DNA from: Phalacrocorax aristotelis
Lineage: Eukaryota > Chordata > Aves > Suliformes > Phalacrocoracidae
Assembly: GCF_949628215.1 (NCBI RefSeq)
Contig: NC_134283.1
Coordinates: forward strand, 25,274,975 to 25,338,974
DNA length: 64,000 nt
Direction: 5' to 3'
The notes beneath the pieces were generated by a model. It searched no databases. It was not told the origin of the DNA and was given only the letters and a program-made list of their open reading frames with translations. Below are positions 10,629 through 24,779 of this stretch, in pieces; position 1 is the stretch's first letter; every line of letters begins with the position of its first letter. The translations under genes were made by a program, and so were the position numbers.

Positions 10629-13600
10629 CTTTGTAATAGTATCATAAAGTTAATTAAACTTGCTTGTCTGAGATTCATTCATATTACAGATATCCGTAAT
10701 GGCAAACAAGTAAGTGGTGTTAAAGTTGATTGCAAAATATCTTTGTAATGCACTAGACCTTGAAGACTTTTTGAAGTATGCGTGTATACATATAGGTACT
10801 GTTGCAGCAGTTCATTCAGAGTTTGGAGGAGGGGTGTCTTTTGTAGTTACTACTGACTGTTTTGTGTATCAATGCTAAAATGTTTACATTGGAGGCAGAT
10901 TTTTGAGTTGTCTCCATACAGATTTCAACACATTATTAATTAAATAGTTAATGATGGCTGTTAGTTGGCTATTCATTGTCATCTTAAATTTATTTCAGGA
11001 AGTCTCTGTGCGTGGACTTCAGGACTGAAATTTTATTGCTCCAGTTCTTATGCTGTTATGCCTGAAAGGAATAGCTTCTCAAGCTAAGGTGTTCTTGGTG
11101 CTTTATTTTTGGTTTTGTCTCTGCAGCTGTGGAGGGGTTTTTCCTAGCGTTGTTTAACTCTGTCTTGCTCCATTTTTAGTTTTGACTTAGTTTACAAACA
11201 AACAGGTAACTACAATCTTAAGCCTGCAGTGAGTGTGTATTCAAGTCTCTGGGAATTAAAATGTCATTGTCAAAAGGGAGAGGAGCCCTCATTTGCAGTG
11301 AGGCCTGTGCAGCCTTTAATTTTCTGCATAATTAACATGTCACTTAACTAAGTAACAGCAAATAGCCTCTAAGATTTCCATGTGCTGAAACTGTAACTAT
11401 GCCATGCTTTACTGGAGTAAAGTTTCTAATGTGCAAGGCTCAATTTTCTTTACTAATGAAGTTTGGGTAAAGGGGTAGGTGCATGGATGGGAGGTTTTAA
11501 AGAAAGATTTTGCTCCTCAGAGCAGCTGCAGCACTGCTGGAGCAGGGTTTGCCAGCTGGTGCCTGGGTGTGTCAGGCTGCAGTGCCCAGGAAGAGGGCTG
11601 AGCTCACCAGGGCCATGGGGGTGTGAGGGAGGCTGCTGAGAGGTGTGCTCATGCCCAGGAGCCTGGCAGGTCCAGATAAGCTAATTAGCTGTAAAACCAC
11701 TCTGCTTTTTGAACTGAGCGTTTCAGACTCAGGTAAGGCCTATTCGGTTGGGCAGAGTGTTGGGACTGGTGTAAATGTTCATCTTTCCTGAAACCTGGAA
11801 TGCTACAGAGCAAAAGTGTCCAAGCTGCCTCAAAGCAGCTGTCCGGGGCTGAAGGTCATAAGCTTGGCTTGTGCCCAAACTGAGGCACTCGAATATGTCT
11901 GGATCGTGCTTCTCTAGAGCTCCTAGTTGAGCATGGGCTGGGTGGAGGTGTCAGTTCTCACCGTTGCAAGCTCTGTGCTGCCTGAAAGTGGAAAAAGTGG
12001 CTGGCCCTGGAAAGCAGTACAGTGTGTCTGCCCCTGGAGCCAGGCAGTCCACTGGCTCCGCAGTTACAGTAGCTGACTTTCCACAGGGGCTGGAGAGTGG
12101 GGAAAGGAGTTCAGCCAGGCTTTTGTCTCCTTTACCAAGGCTAGCGCCAGTCCTGCATCACCGAGTGGGAAGCAGCTTAAGTCTGTGCCCCAGGTTTCAC
12201 TCACCTGCAGCATTCATATGTGCCCTTAGAACATATGTGAGCAGAACCACTTTGAAGCTACTATGAATACTTTAAATTTTCTATATATTGTTATTACCTA
12301 CGATACACATTGTGTGCATATATGTCATTTACCAGCGTATGGCAAAGTTGGAAGCAGTGGCTTTTAGCAACCCCTGCTACTCGTTTTACAAATGAGGTCA
12401 GTGAGAAATTTTCTTCCTTCCCTTCTGTTCCTGCTTCACATCTGTAAAGGGCTGGAAGGCTGCAAATATGCCATCTTGGGTGGAGGCTGGTTAACTTATC
12501 CTGGAAAATACAGCAAAACTTGTGAAATTACTACCTGCTGTGCAAACACATCATCAAATAAGCGCGCGGCCTCCCGGCTGGATGCTTGATATGTATGTAC
12601 CTGTAGTTTTAAAATGAAAGGAAGAACAAATGAAGCTGGAGAATTGCAGCTGATTTGCTTTTCACACTTGTGTTTATATTTTAATTGCATTGTGTGAGAG
12701 AGGCCAGTTAGTGACCCTGGAGATGGGGCTCACCATTACTGAGGGCCCAAATCCACACGTCATACCTACTCCAATTGCCATTCTCCAGCTAGAACAGAAA
12801 CCTCCGGAATGTGTTATCTGCCATTACAGAAAGTTCTCCTCCAGGTAAAAATTGCAATTAATTGCCTGAAAGAACTCCTTTTGCATTGTCCAAATCCTGA
12901 CCAATTGCATTTATTTTGCTTTTTACTTTTAAGGGTTTGGGTTGGGTTTTTTATGTCTAAACTAGTCATCGCAGCTGCCACCAGAAAGGTAATCGGTGCT
13001 TCCGCCTGTTGTAATTGGCCACAACTCCACCACAGTGCCGGGGTGTTTTGAGTCACACGTGTTGGGCTTACACCCTCTAATAAGAAAAAAATGTTTTATG
13101 AAACATAACCTTTTAAACAGAAGAGCTCTTAAACCAACAAGTGCCTTGCTAACTGGTTCCAATAGTTACTCACCCTTACTGTAACAAGCATGCGCCTTCT
13201 CTCGGCTTTGAGTTGTCTGCCCTCAGCTCCCCGCCTTTGTTCCTTCTTACTTTGCCTGCCAAATAAAAAACATTTAGTACCTGGTCTTTTCTCCCTGAAC
13301 GTGTTTGCAGTCACGGAGGGACCTGCTGGGCTTCTCCAGAAGCTGAAGAGACAGGGCTGCTTTCAGTCCCTCCCTGCAAAGAATTCTCTCCAGCATTTCC
13401 ATAATGTTTGTGTCTCAGACCTTCCATTTTTGACATCTAGGCAGGGACATCAGAACTGACACTGAGCTTTATCTCCCTTCTCCTCTGTACAGAAGGCGTG
13501 ATATTCATACTCCTTCCTTCCTTATACCCTCAAAGGCTGTCTTAACCCTTATGGCAATGGATGAACTAAGTTTTAGATCTCCCCTCAGCATTTTCTGGGA

Positions 13601-16239
13601 TAGGTAGAGACACAGCCTCCCTGTTCCTGCAGCTGTGGAAGTTTTGTTACTTGTGCTAACACAGCTAAATGCAAAATTAAGTCACGCTTTGCTTGGCAGG
13701 CCTGGCTTAGTGAGCAGTATCTGTTTTCCCATGTGCTTTCCCATTGTGCTGTTTCTTACCAGCATTTTCAGGAGTGACTTTAGATTTGCTTCTCAGTTAC
13801 TGGTGTAAGTGTCAAATTGTAGGAGGTCTGGCAGTGATTCAAGCAGAATCTCACAGGAAATGTGAACATGTGAACAGGAAAACCAGGTTTGAAGGACAGT
13901 GGCAAACTGAGATGTGTCAGGGAGACAGTCTTAATCCACGTGTGCATCATTTATTTTATATTGGAGATAGTAATCCATAAATATTGCCTCTGCTGCAGAC
14001 TGCCACGCCAGGTGGCCTGTTTTTGTAATTAGACTTACTAAGCATGGTTGAATGGCGAGGTCTATTTTGGATGGATTTTAATTGCATGTTTGCTTTAATT
14101 CCTTCCTAATGGATTGCTGGTCCTGTTTTCAGATTCCTGTGCCTGATGTCAGATTAACAAGCCTCTATTTGCCCAGGCTGTCATCTTTGCCCTCTTGCTC
14201 CACTGACCAGTCCCTGTACCCAGCAGACATTAAAGGTGAAGCGGGTGAGCCCGTTGGCTGGTTTGGGTGAAATACGCAGGCTTCTTTTCTGCCCTGCTGC
14301 TGTTCTACCTGGGCACTAAGAGAGCGGTAAATACATCATCCCACTTGCTTCAAATTGAGAAGTACCAAACACCAGTACTTTTATGGTCAGCAACAGGCCA
14401 CCACCGCATTTTGAGCACTGTTTTGGTCCTAATAGATTAAAATTTCTCTTGTATCATCCTTATCTTTGTTAGTCAGTCCTTTTTTAAGCTTTCCTTATCA
14501 AGATTGTATTCTCTTACATCAAGTTTATAGCAACTACCTGTTTTATCTTCCCATATGCATTGGTTTTATTTTTTAATTTTTGCCTTCATATCAGTGTTGA
14601 GCTTCCTGGCTGTACAGCCAAAGATTACCTCAATATAATAGGGGGGTTTTAATTTATATGTTTTTTGTCTAGCATGTTAGAAATTTACATTTTGGTTTTA
14701 ATCTTCTTGTTTCTAGTCAAATTTACTCAATTTTTTCCTTCTAGTTTTAGGTTTTTTTAAAGCAGGGGTAGAAAAGGAAATTACACGTACATTTACACAC
14801 GGGTAGATGTGCATAGACCTGGGGGTAAACCCAGACCGTTGGTCTTCAACCAACAATTTCCAGTACACTGATTTTTGTCTCTAGACATTATAGTGTGGCT
14901 CAAAATAACATCCAAGGATCTTGTATTAGAAAGCCTTTCTAGAAATAATGTTGGGAAACGCAGCGTGCCCAGCGTGGCTCCAGCAGTTTATCTTTCCGTT
15001 ACAAGGGTGCTTGAAAAGCCTCTCACCTCTTTTCTGGTGGGCCCATTACTCCTGTTCCCTGAGCTTAATCCTCACGCTCACTGGTACGTGCTCAGTAGCC
15101 CTTTTAGTCTACAGTATTGCTGCTGCTTCTTCCTCTACTTACTCTACCCTTCCTGAATAGGCGACACGCAGTAATTGCCAGTCTAGTCATTTAAGTCATT
15201 CCACTGCATTACCATATTCTAAAGCTTATAGAATTATTTCTTCTCAGTTGTGAGACTATGCAAACATTCTTATGGTACAGGAATATTAGGAGTAAGAATG
15301 AGGAACTGGAAACAGCTATGTGCTCTCTGATAATTCTGTACAGGTTATTCACAATGCTAAATTTCAGATTATAGCACTTTTGTTACCTCTTCCTCTTCAT
15401 GTGTGATGGGAGCGGGACACCCAAGAGAGCCATCTTCACCCTCCGCTTCTCTGCCACCACTCAAGCCAGCTGCGCCTCATGAATCAAACCTGGACGGAGA
15501 AGGGTCAGGGTGGGTGTCTGGGTTAGCACAAAACCTGAATTACTGAAAATCCGCAGGTTAGCTGCCCCAGCAGGGCTCACACACAGCAGTTGGCCCACTC
15601 AAGACAACCTTCCCTACGATGGAGCCCTCCATGCTGTAAACCCAACGTGTGCAGTGGAGTACAGCCATTTCCAGCCTGTCTTCATTTATTCAAGGGACTG
15701 GAAGAATCCAATGAGGTTTTATAAGTAACTTTACAGGGTCCCTGTAGCATCCTATACTCCATCATTGAATCCATTCTTCTTCCTGTGGTTATCCCTGGCA
15801 GCAGACCCTTGCGGGTCTCTGTAACCCCCCCAGCCTGGTAGCTGCAGCTTGCATTTCTGCAGCACCGTGCTTGGCGGTGGGCAACCGACAGGGATTCCAA
15901 AATGGAAGTTTCATAAAGCTTTAAGATCTGTCCAACAGGTTCCCGAGCAAGCAAACATTCGCTCATCCCCAGAAGAAGCCTTGTCTCAGTCTCCTCAGCA
16001 AAGCACAGCTATCCACCAGAGCTGGGCTCCACACGCTGTGTCAAAATCTTGGTTTATTTGACATCACTGTGCTGCAGCAGGAGGCGGGGTGCCCTGAGGA
16101 GGTTTCTCCGCTGAACACTCATCCTGCCTCATCTTGCCACATACTCTCGTGAGCAAACCTGACAGAGCATTGTGCCCAAGCTGGCAGAAGAACAAACCCA
16201 GGGTCATTTCTGTCACCATGCAGTGGAAGCCCTTTTGCT

Positions 16240-16690
16240 GCCCTTGGCAGCGTGTGAGGCCCCGTCCCCTCTTCCTGCCACCACCTTGCTCCTTCCCACC
16301 CACTCCCGCCTTTTGACTCCTCAACAAGGAGCTGTGCCAGATCTGTCCCTTTCCCCCCACATCCGTGGTGCAGCTGTGCTGCTGCCCACCTCCGTGCGCT
16401 CTCGCCTCCCCTCAAGCCCCAGCATTAAACCCCAACCATGGGTGGTCTCCCTCAGCTGCAGCTGCCGCCCGCAGAGCCCAGCCCAGCTGTGCCAGCTGCG
16501 CACTCCACGGCCACCACTCAGCGTCCCGGCAGCGCCTCCCGTCTCGCCTCTCGCTCCTTCTCCTCCCCTTTCTCCCAGGTCTCCTCAAGCACCAGCATCT
16601 CCACTAGCAAATTAACCCGGCTCCATCAAGCAATGAACTCTCAGTGGCAGAACGGCAGGCAGCTCGGCTGCACCGCGCCCAGCACAGCTA
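16240..16690. other. GC- and CpG-rich patch (possible orphan CpG island)
   Basis: The sequence here is clearly richer in C, G and CpG than its surroundings, with many CCGC, GCGC and CTCGCC words and long C-rich runs on the + strand. The absence of stop codons yields overlapping Pro/Ala/Ser-rich open frames on both strands, which are better explained by composition than by coding. It could be an orphan CpG island, a promoter of a non-coding transcript, or simple compositional noise. Confidence 0.35.
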
Positions 16691-19600
16691 TAAAATGCAC
16701 GACAGCCCAACCCGTTCCAAATCAGGAGTACCCAGTAAAGCAGTCCATTGGTTCCCCCGGAAAAGAAAAGAATAAAATCAGGTCCACAAAATGAGCTCAG
16801 CTTGCAGGGCCCCCTCAAGGGGGGCATAAAACATTGGTGCCCTGACCTGCAGGGGCTCTGCCAAACCCCTGGCAGCACAAAGCTTCTGGGAAAAGCTGCT
16901 TGGGTGAAAGCAGGCTTTGCCAGCTAATTCTGGATTCTGACTGTGACAGTCCCAAGGCCTGGCCTTCAGAGGAGCTGAACACCCTCATCCTCACCAAAGA
17001 TTCGGGGGATTTAGCATCTCTTGAAAGAAAAAAAAAAAAGCAGCTCTCCATTCACATCATAAGATCTGTCTCCCAAAACACCAGTCCCAAGCATGGCAGC
17101 AGGAGGCAATACTTGGAAAAGAGGCCTTGGGACCAACATACATCATGCCCATGACTTACCATAAGCACAGGGCTGCTGATCCCCTCCCGCCCAGCTGTTA
17201 AGCCAGGATCTGAAAGCTCTCTCAGCTCATTGCATTGGGATATTTAGGATTTGATAAAGCACCAGCTTTGATGCCAAATCCTTCCTTCCTTGGTTAGCAC
17301 ATTTCAGCACAAAACTTCCCTGAGATCTAGCTACCTCTGATTAGCACAGAGCCAGAGAGAAAGGAGAAGGTGCTGGTCACCAGTTCCCAGGCTTTAATTA
17401 GCTGTGTTATTCCCAAGGGATTATTGCAACGGCCGAGCTCTGTTGCCGGCTGCTGCAGCCAAGAACCAATTATATCAAAGTGCCACCTCTTTTTAACCGT
17501 AGGTAAAGATGCGTAGGGGCTCATTTAATGTGCAGCATTAAAACGTTACTCATTCACAAGCTTCCCCTGTTTGGAAGAATCCCAGCATTTTCTTGTTCAG
17601 CAGCTTAAATTTTCTTAAACCTGTGCAGCCTCCTGCTCAGAAGGATGTAATTGCTGGGGAGTACCTTTTATCAGCAGAGGCTCTGGTTAGCCTGTTTGTC
17701 TGCCGCACCACAGTAAATTGTCAGGCTCTTGGCTGCTGTGGCATTAAGCCAGAGTCATTACAGCCTACCCTGACAAAGCAAAGTCCTTTATAGATTAAAG
17801 GTTCTAAACCAACTGAAAACTAAAATAAACCATGCTTTTTCTGATTCTGCATGTTCAGTGGTAATCGCTCCAGTTGGATACCTCACCATCTGCAGCTACG
17901 ACTCCAGCGTGGAGTCCTCAGACCTGCCCGATTCTCATCTGCCAGTTCCCGAGATGATTTACAAAGCCAGGATTCCTTAAGCGGACACAGCAGAAATAGG
18001 TTTGCCTTTCCTGGCCTGACTGAGACCATTATTCTGGTCCTGGCTCCCAGTACTGCCTGCACTGCATCTGTCAGCTCCCTGCCGTGACTGGGTGGATGCT
18101 GGTCTCTGGGTGCACAAGTGCGGGTCCCCCACGGCCACTGACCGAGAACGTGACCCTCCACCAGCCACAGGTGCTCAGCATTAGTCGTGCCCGTTCATCT
18201 CGGATAAACACGCATTGTCGGGCAGGTTTTTCTGTTCCATTTCTAACTCTGGCATGTGAAATGCGGCCCCAGGCCCGGTCCAGCCCCAAGCGCAGTGGCG
18301 CGGGAGGTGTTCCTGAGCAACGCCCTCCCTGCTGACTGACGCCTTGGTAAAGTGAGATGTCAGGAAGAGGGGGGGAAATGGTATTATCTAGTCTAGGTGG
18401 TAGCTTTGTGCCTGGCTGCTGGAATAGCTTCCTAAGTGTATTCCTGGAGTGGTGCAGGTGAGTGCCAAGTGGCAAAACAGGCCCCTGGAGAGGCCGTGGG
18501 GCTGTGTGCTCTGTTGCCTAATTGCATTTGAGCACAGCTTCTGACAACTGCATCCTTCTTTATCTCAGTGAAGACTGACACATTTCCATTACCTTGTTTG
18601 GCTATGGCCTCTATCGTGGGGCACTTTTCTACCTGAGGAAGGAAAAAATTCAATATTTGGAAATTTTGGGAAGGAAGGAGGCTGGAAGCAGATGGATTTA
18701 TTGCCTACAGCTACAGCCCCCAAGCTGCCCTTGAAGCGACAGTTCTCTCTGTGCCCCAATGTACTTGTACATCCCTGCTCCACGCTCAAATGCAGCTGAT
18801 GCCATGGTACTTGCAGCCAGCAGCAAGTTTATTAAGCCAAGAGGCAACCAATGGCTTCTGATATGATTTTGCAGTATTAATGAAAAGGCGTATGATGTAC
18901 GACTACCCCAGCCCCTGTTCTCACAGCCCATTCGCAGTGTTGCCTTTCCAAAGGCAAACAGAGCAAACTGAGTGAATCATGAGAGATTTATCCGGGTCTA
19001 TCTGTGCCCTATTAGTATTTCTGGGATCGTATATTTAGCGTGGTCCAGTGTTCACCATTTCACAGTCTGGAGCTCCCAGTCCCTTCCTCTGATGGCTCAG
19101 AGCAGTTCAGTGTTTGAACGAGCCCTCTAGCAGGCACAGCCTCAGTAATATTTAATGACCAAGACAACCACATTTGGAAATTCCAGTCCCGTAGCTCTTA
19201 AGATGTGGAGCTCTTAGCTGAAAACCTGGATTTCAAAATTAGAACCACCCCTCCTGGGCTCTGAATATTCACCCCAAACTCAGAACAGCCCAAAAACTTC
19301 CACAGGGGTGTCCAGCCTGCCCAGCACAGAGTATCCACAGCTTGCACTCCAAACCCAGCAAGGGAGTAAAAACAAAGACCACAGAAACACTCAGGGGAAA
19401 AGCAGGAGCAGAATCATAAAAACAGACTGCAGGAGAATAAAAATCAGCAGCCAGCACTGTATGAACCAGCAAACAATGTGATCCTTTTCCTACTGCCGCC
19501 CAGCACACGCTGAAGCTCGCTGCGCGCTGCCTTCAGAAAGCCCTGACTCCACTCACCCTCCCTGCGTGAAGAGGGAGAACGACAAATCCATCTATGAAGA

Positions 19601-22009
19601 CTTGAGCAAGGACAAGTGAGCAAGAGAGAAAAAAATGATGGTGAGCGGCGGTTGATACCCAGGCTGCATGCACATCAGCTTGTTTCTGCCCCAGCGGTCG
19701 TGTAGAGGCCGGCTGGTGCTGCTGCGTCCCGCTGCTCTTTGCACGCTCATTAGTGTTTGGCAATTCCAGCATTGCTTTACCTTTGACTGGGCAGAGGGAT
19801 GAGCTGCTTTTCAAAACGGCTCGGGTTCTCTGCTGCACTATGGGTGCCCCTCGCAGCACACAAGCACACCTCACGTGTCAGGGAATCGTTCCAGCCTAGC
19901 GACGTTCTCTGCTTTCCAGAAAGTGCAAAAGCACAAAAAAGACCTCACCATGCAAATCTCGGCAGCCCCTTGCACTCCTGGCAGCCTTGGAGGGCACTGT
20001 CAGTCAGGGACGTCAGTCCAGGGATCACAAAGGCAGTGGAAGAGTGTCCCTCGCCTGATTTCCTCAGCCGCAGATGAGGCTTCAGGCAGGTGACTGCTTG
20101 CATCCTCCCACTGCACTCCTCACCACATAATGCTTAAAAATAATGAATACGTGACAGTGTCTGCATTTACTACATCATCACTCTGTTACTGATCTACCCG
20201 ATTTCCTTACGAAATTTGCCCATTGGTCTCACCCTAAAGGAAATCTTATTTCTCTGTACTGACCCCTCATTTTAGCTGGCAAGCTATCACAAAACCCCCC
20301 TGCGCCAGGAGCTGCACTGAGCAGCTGCTCCGTGCACTTTTGCCCTCATTAAGTATCACCCTTTTGATGCTTCAGGGCAGCAGTAAACACTATTACTGAG
20401 CGGCATTGTGTAGGACTGGCTTCATCGCTGAGGGCTGGGTTACTTTTATACTTTTGTCACCGAACTACTGGAGTGAAGATTAATCAATGGAGTAATTGCA
20501 GAACTCTGAAATCTGTCTGGCTAACCTCTCTTGTGGGCTTCACAGTCACGCAGCAAATCCAGCAGACTCCCACAGTGAGACGCTACCAACACAATGTCAC
20601 AAAGGAAAAACCATTAGTGAGCAATTACATTTCAGCAGGATTTCCCCTCTCCACCACAGCCTAATGAGGATAACCAATTCAAGAGGAACTGCTGCAAGGA
20701 TGAATGAATAACGAGAGAAAGAGGATGGGAGTTTCTGTAATCTGGACAGAATAAGGAACAACCCTGTGAAGGAAAAGAAAAACACACATGCTGGAGCTCT
20801 GCTCCAAGCAACAGACAGATGTGGATGTTCGCTCACCGTTACAGGAGGCACCAACTGGTTTCAAAAGCATCACAGAGGCCATAGGCTCAGTCCCTACAGA
20901 TGGTGTACATGCGGACAATCCCTGCACTCCAGAAGTTGATTTTTGGGAAAGACTTCTGACTATTGACAAGAGGTCACTGCAGCAAAACACCTTACTTACA
21001 AAAGGGTTAGTACCTTTGTATCACCTGCTAGTTCCTGGCACACCGTGCGCCATAAAAAAAAAAGCTTCCTTGACGTAAGAACTTCCTAGAAATCAAGTTT
21101 GCCGGAGCGGCTTATTTTTTATTTAACCTAGGATCTCAACTAAAATTAGGATATCTTTTCTTTACAGCAATAAAAATAATAAAAATGCAAGTGAAAAAAA
21201 ATCTATATAAATGCTACCTTCTATTAATGGGAGAGTAGAACTCTAGATTCTGCCATCTGAAAAAATACTTGCTGCCATGGCCCTCCTTTGACCGCAGTGC
21301 CTGCAGTGGAGAGCTCCAGTACTGGTGTTAGCTGTCACAGCACAACTCGCTCCCCCTGCTATGGGGCACCAGTGCAAGGCATTTCTTCCCTAATGGAGAA
21401 ATACGCAGTCACACTTACCTGCAATGGACAGGCTTGTCCGCAGCTGTTAGTATCGCAGTAAAAACCAGCCAAAGATCAGCAGGCAGCACGCAGGTATTCA
21501 AAGACCCAGCACCTTTTCAGTGTTTCAGCTGCTTTGTGCCTTGCTGCTGCTGCACCAGCATGGAGTTCGTGTGCTGGCAGTGCAATTTGCTCTGCCCAAC
21601 ACAGCTGGGGGAGCCCTGGGCTGGCCCCCAGCTCTGCAGCTCACTCGTCACTCACCGACTGTGCTGGGATCGCATCTGCAAGGGCAGCAACCTCTTCCCA
21701 TGACATCCACCTTCCTCTTTTAACTGGGACTCAGGTGTCTCGGTCGCAGCCATGGAACAGAGCCATCAGGGCTTCTCTGCATCTGTCTCTACCATGCACA
21801 CATGATCTTTTCTTGCTAATTACACAAGAAAAATAAAAGTTTTTTCCTGTCGCTTGTGGGAAGCATCCAGCTGGTAGAGCATGACTTGGTACCTTTTAGC
21901 CACTGTGGTGAAAGGTAAGGTAGGTTAGAGACTTGTCCAGCTGATAGACTTCCAGCAGTGGACTAGTAATCTCTGTTTAATCTTTTGTTTAATTCAGAAA
22001 AAAAAAAAA

Positions 22010-23031
22010 AGTTAACATAAAGGCTTTTGGGTCAAGGACTGATAAAACAAGGAAGTTATGACATCAAAACATTATTCAACATATTTCCCTTTAAAAGAGC
22101 ACTGAAAAAAATCAAGGCTTTATTTGAATAAATGTTACACAACATTCTTTATCATTTACTTCTCAGCAAACCTTAAAGGGTGAATCATATTTTCCTCATT
22201 CAAGTCTACAAAATGAAAGAGGCATAATGACCATTCAATATACAGACAAGAAGGTAGCACGGAGCAAAGCTTAAATATTAAGCAACTAAAGCAAAAAAGT
22301 GAAAAGCAATACATTACTGTAATTCTCTATCATTAGAATTTCCCTGACAATTTCATTTCAAAACGAAAATCTGGTTTCAAACAAAACGGCTGCAATACTT
22401 TCTGTGAAAACAAACGCAAACACAGTTAGCTACCTTGTCTATTTTTATGCTATTTGCTTATATACCCATATTCTCCAATGCAGAGACCTGCATCTCTCTT
22501 AAGTGTATTTTTTGTATTTCAGCTGCTGTGCACAAGTGCTCACAAAGGTGAGAGAATACGAGCACTGGTTAAGAGTCAGATGTCACACAGGCAGGCACTA
22601 CTGGCTTCTACTTACAACATCAATCAGTTTTCAATCCAATGTGCAATCACCCTGCTATTACAGTCCTGGGCCTTTTTCCTGAGCAGAAACTGTTTTGTGC
22701 CATGTTGTTTGGTGGCTTCTTTTTTGTTTGGTTTTGTGGGGTTTTATTATTTCGGGGTTTTTTTCTGTGGGTTTCTGTGTGTGCGTGTGTGTGTATATAC
22801 AAATGTAATTTATTAGGCCAAGACCCTCATTTATTATCAATACAATCAGGGTTTGGTCTCTGGAGGTGAAAGGGTAGCACAAACACGGCATCAAATCGCT
22901 TCCCCTTTCCTCAAAACAGATGTCTTAATTTTTCTAATTTGCAGTCAAATCTCAGGCCATGGACGGGACCAGACGGCTGATCCTCTTTGACTAGTGAAAA
23001 GGGAAAGCATGGTAGAAGAGACATTAATCTC

Positions 23032-23062
<31 letters not shown>

Positions 23063-24779
23063 TAGCTTGTTATGAAATTTGAACCTACCGTACAGCATTA
23101 TTCAGCTATTTTTTAAGAAGGAGGCAGTAAGCATTCAAGTTCTGGCTTTATACTCAAAATTTACCTCGGAAAAATAGAAACTGAACCAACATGAAGCATG
23201 AACTGCCTTGCTGATACTCGTGTCCTGGATTTGGGTGTCTGTCCCAGTCTCTCACTTCTCCAATTGTTTAACAAGTGTAAACCTGGTGCCAAGATCCAAA
23301 CCAAACGATAGAGGTGTCCTAATTTCAAAATATATGTGATTAATTCAGGCTCTGTACATGCAGGCTGTGCCGATACAGACACCCCTCGGAAAGATATCTC
23401 TGTTTTAAATGAACTAGACGAAGACACTCTATTTTCTCCAATCAAATCAGGATATTAGTAAGGAGGAAAAGAGTTTACTACAAGTCTTTTCACTTCTATA
23501 GAAACAAAAATTTGACTTTTAGTAGATTATGTGCACATTTGCATTTCTTCAAAACAAATATTTATCTTCCCAGGTTATATAATAAATCCCCTGCTAAGAA
23601 CTTTGTCAGAAACGATACCACTGAGAAAATGTGCACATGTCAAATAATTAGTGACGAATAAATTAATATTTAATAACTCAATACTTCAGCAGCGTGTCCA
23701 GCATTCACAAGCTCCACTGAAATAAGTCTTATCAAACACCTTTGGGGACGGGGAATAAAATGGATAAACCCCACTAAGTTTCTTTTTTTGATTTACAGCT
23801 ATTCAAAGAAGTCAATGCAACTCAGGTCAACAACCATCGGAAACACTAATAAAACCTTTGCTCTACTAGTTACCTATCTGAAAAATATTTATGTCAAAAG
23901 GAAAAATTAACCCATGATTTGAAATAGAAATGCCATTCCACTTAATCACTCTCCATTCATGATTCCCATCTTGTTACAGTATTATAAGCAAAACGCTGCT
24001 CTCTGCGTTGTAGCCCTTCTTATCATTATTCAGCAATTCTCGATTCCCTAAGTGTTACAATAGCGTAAATAAAATGCAACCATATTCACACAGAAGGAGC
24101 TTTCCCACAATACAGAGGTACAGGGAGTTTGTGGTCACTGTCCTTTCCATCACCTCTGTGGGAAATATTGGTCTCGCATAGCAGGACTGTTCATATTTTA
24201 CAATACAATTGGTTTCGGACATGCTTTTGATCACAGATCACAGCTCTGCTAACACCTGCACTAAATACTAACTAAGCCTCATAGAATGGAAAATTGCAAT
24301 GCTAAAGTTAAGAATTAAAATAAAAGCTCAAAAGTTACAGTCAGCTTCCCAGGCAATTGGCTCCATCACTGGCACCTATGAAAACATACAAATGTGACTG
24401 TCACATTACAAAAAAACCCAGTTATTTGCAGTGATTCTTCATACTAATAATTCAAGTGGTTCATTGCATGTAAGTGTCATATAGTCTTTAATAATTTCAT
24501 GCGTCATTTATTGCAAAAAAGTTTTATAAAATATTTCCTAACATCTTTTTAAATTTTAAAGAAAATGTACATTAGGTACAGATACCCTAACGGGGTGTGA
24601 GGGGGAGCTTTAACATCTTTACTCCCTTTCCCCTTCAAAAAATGTTACTACTTGGTGAAGATATCAGAGGAAAAATAGGACAACTCAGTCTCAGATTTCT
24701 TTCAGTCCTGATGAGCTGGTGCTCTTCGTGGCAGTGTAGTGAGGTTCCATAAAAACAGCAGTTGACTAGTGTCTCTGAG
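22010..24779 (-). other. Candidate alternative terminal exon / long 3' UTR of PWWP2A
   Basis: On the minus strand a strong acceptor ends at 24780: a 27-nt tract made almost only of pyrimidines, then CAG. Downstream of it the three frames close after about 4, 25 and 47 codons. AATAAA on the minus strand lies at 24512-24507, and others at 22834-22829, 22814-22809 and 22125-22120. A good donor exists in PWWP2A 9 nt after the stop codon (exon end 38980), and a consensus CAG|GTGAGG donor lies inside exon 2 (exon end 39702). Mammalian PWWP2A is known to have alternative 3' isoforms. The acceptor is seen; the exon and its extent are inferred, and the left limit is arbitrary. Confidence 0.3.
23032..23059. 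repeat. Uninterrupted A28 homopolymer
   Basis: Twenty-eight consecutive A residues form the longest homopolymer in the window. No target-site duplication or retroposed gene was recognised next to it, so it is listed as a simple repeat; the copy number may be unstable or mis-assembled. Confidence 0.9.

Larger units (their letters stand above)
10371..22009. other. Intergenic sequence between TTC1 and PWWP2A, left part
   Basis: No gene was recognised on either strand. The many short open frames have no domain, conserved motif or convincing splice context. Visible structure is limited to the TG/CA palindrome at 10601-10628, A/T tracts (for example 17030-17039), and the GC-rich patch at 16,240-16,690. 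PWWP2A has long alternative transcripts in mammals, so part of this stretch could be transcribed on the minus strand. Confidence 0.6.

Noticed and set aside
16172-16615. 147-codon + strand open frame, Pro/Ser/Ala-rich
   Set aside because: It sits in the GC-rich patch where overlapping frames on both strands are also open. It has no domain, no splice context and no family resemblance, so composition explains it.
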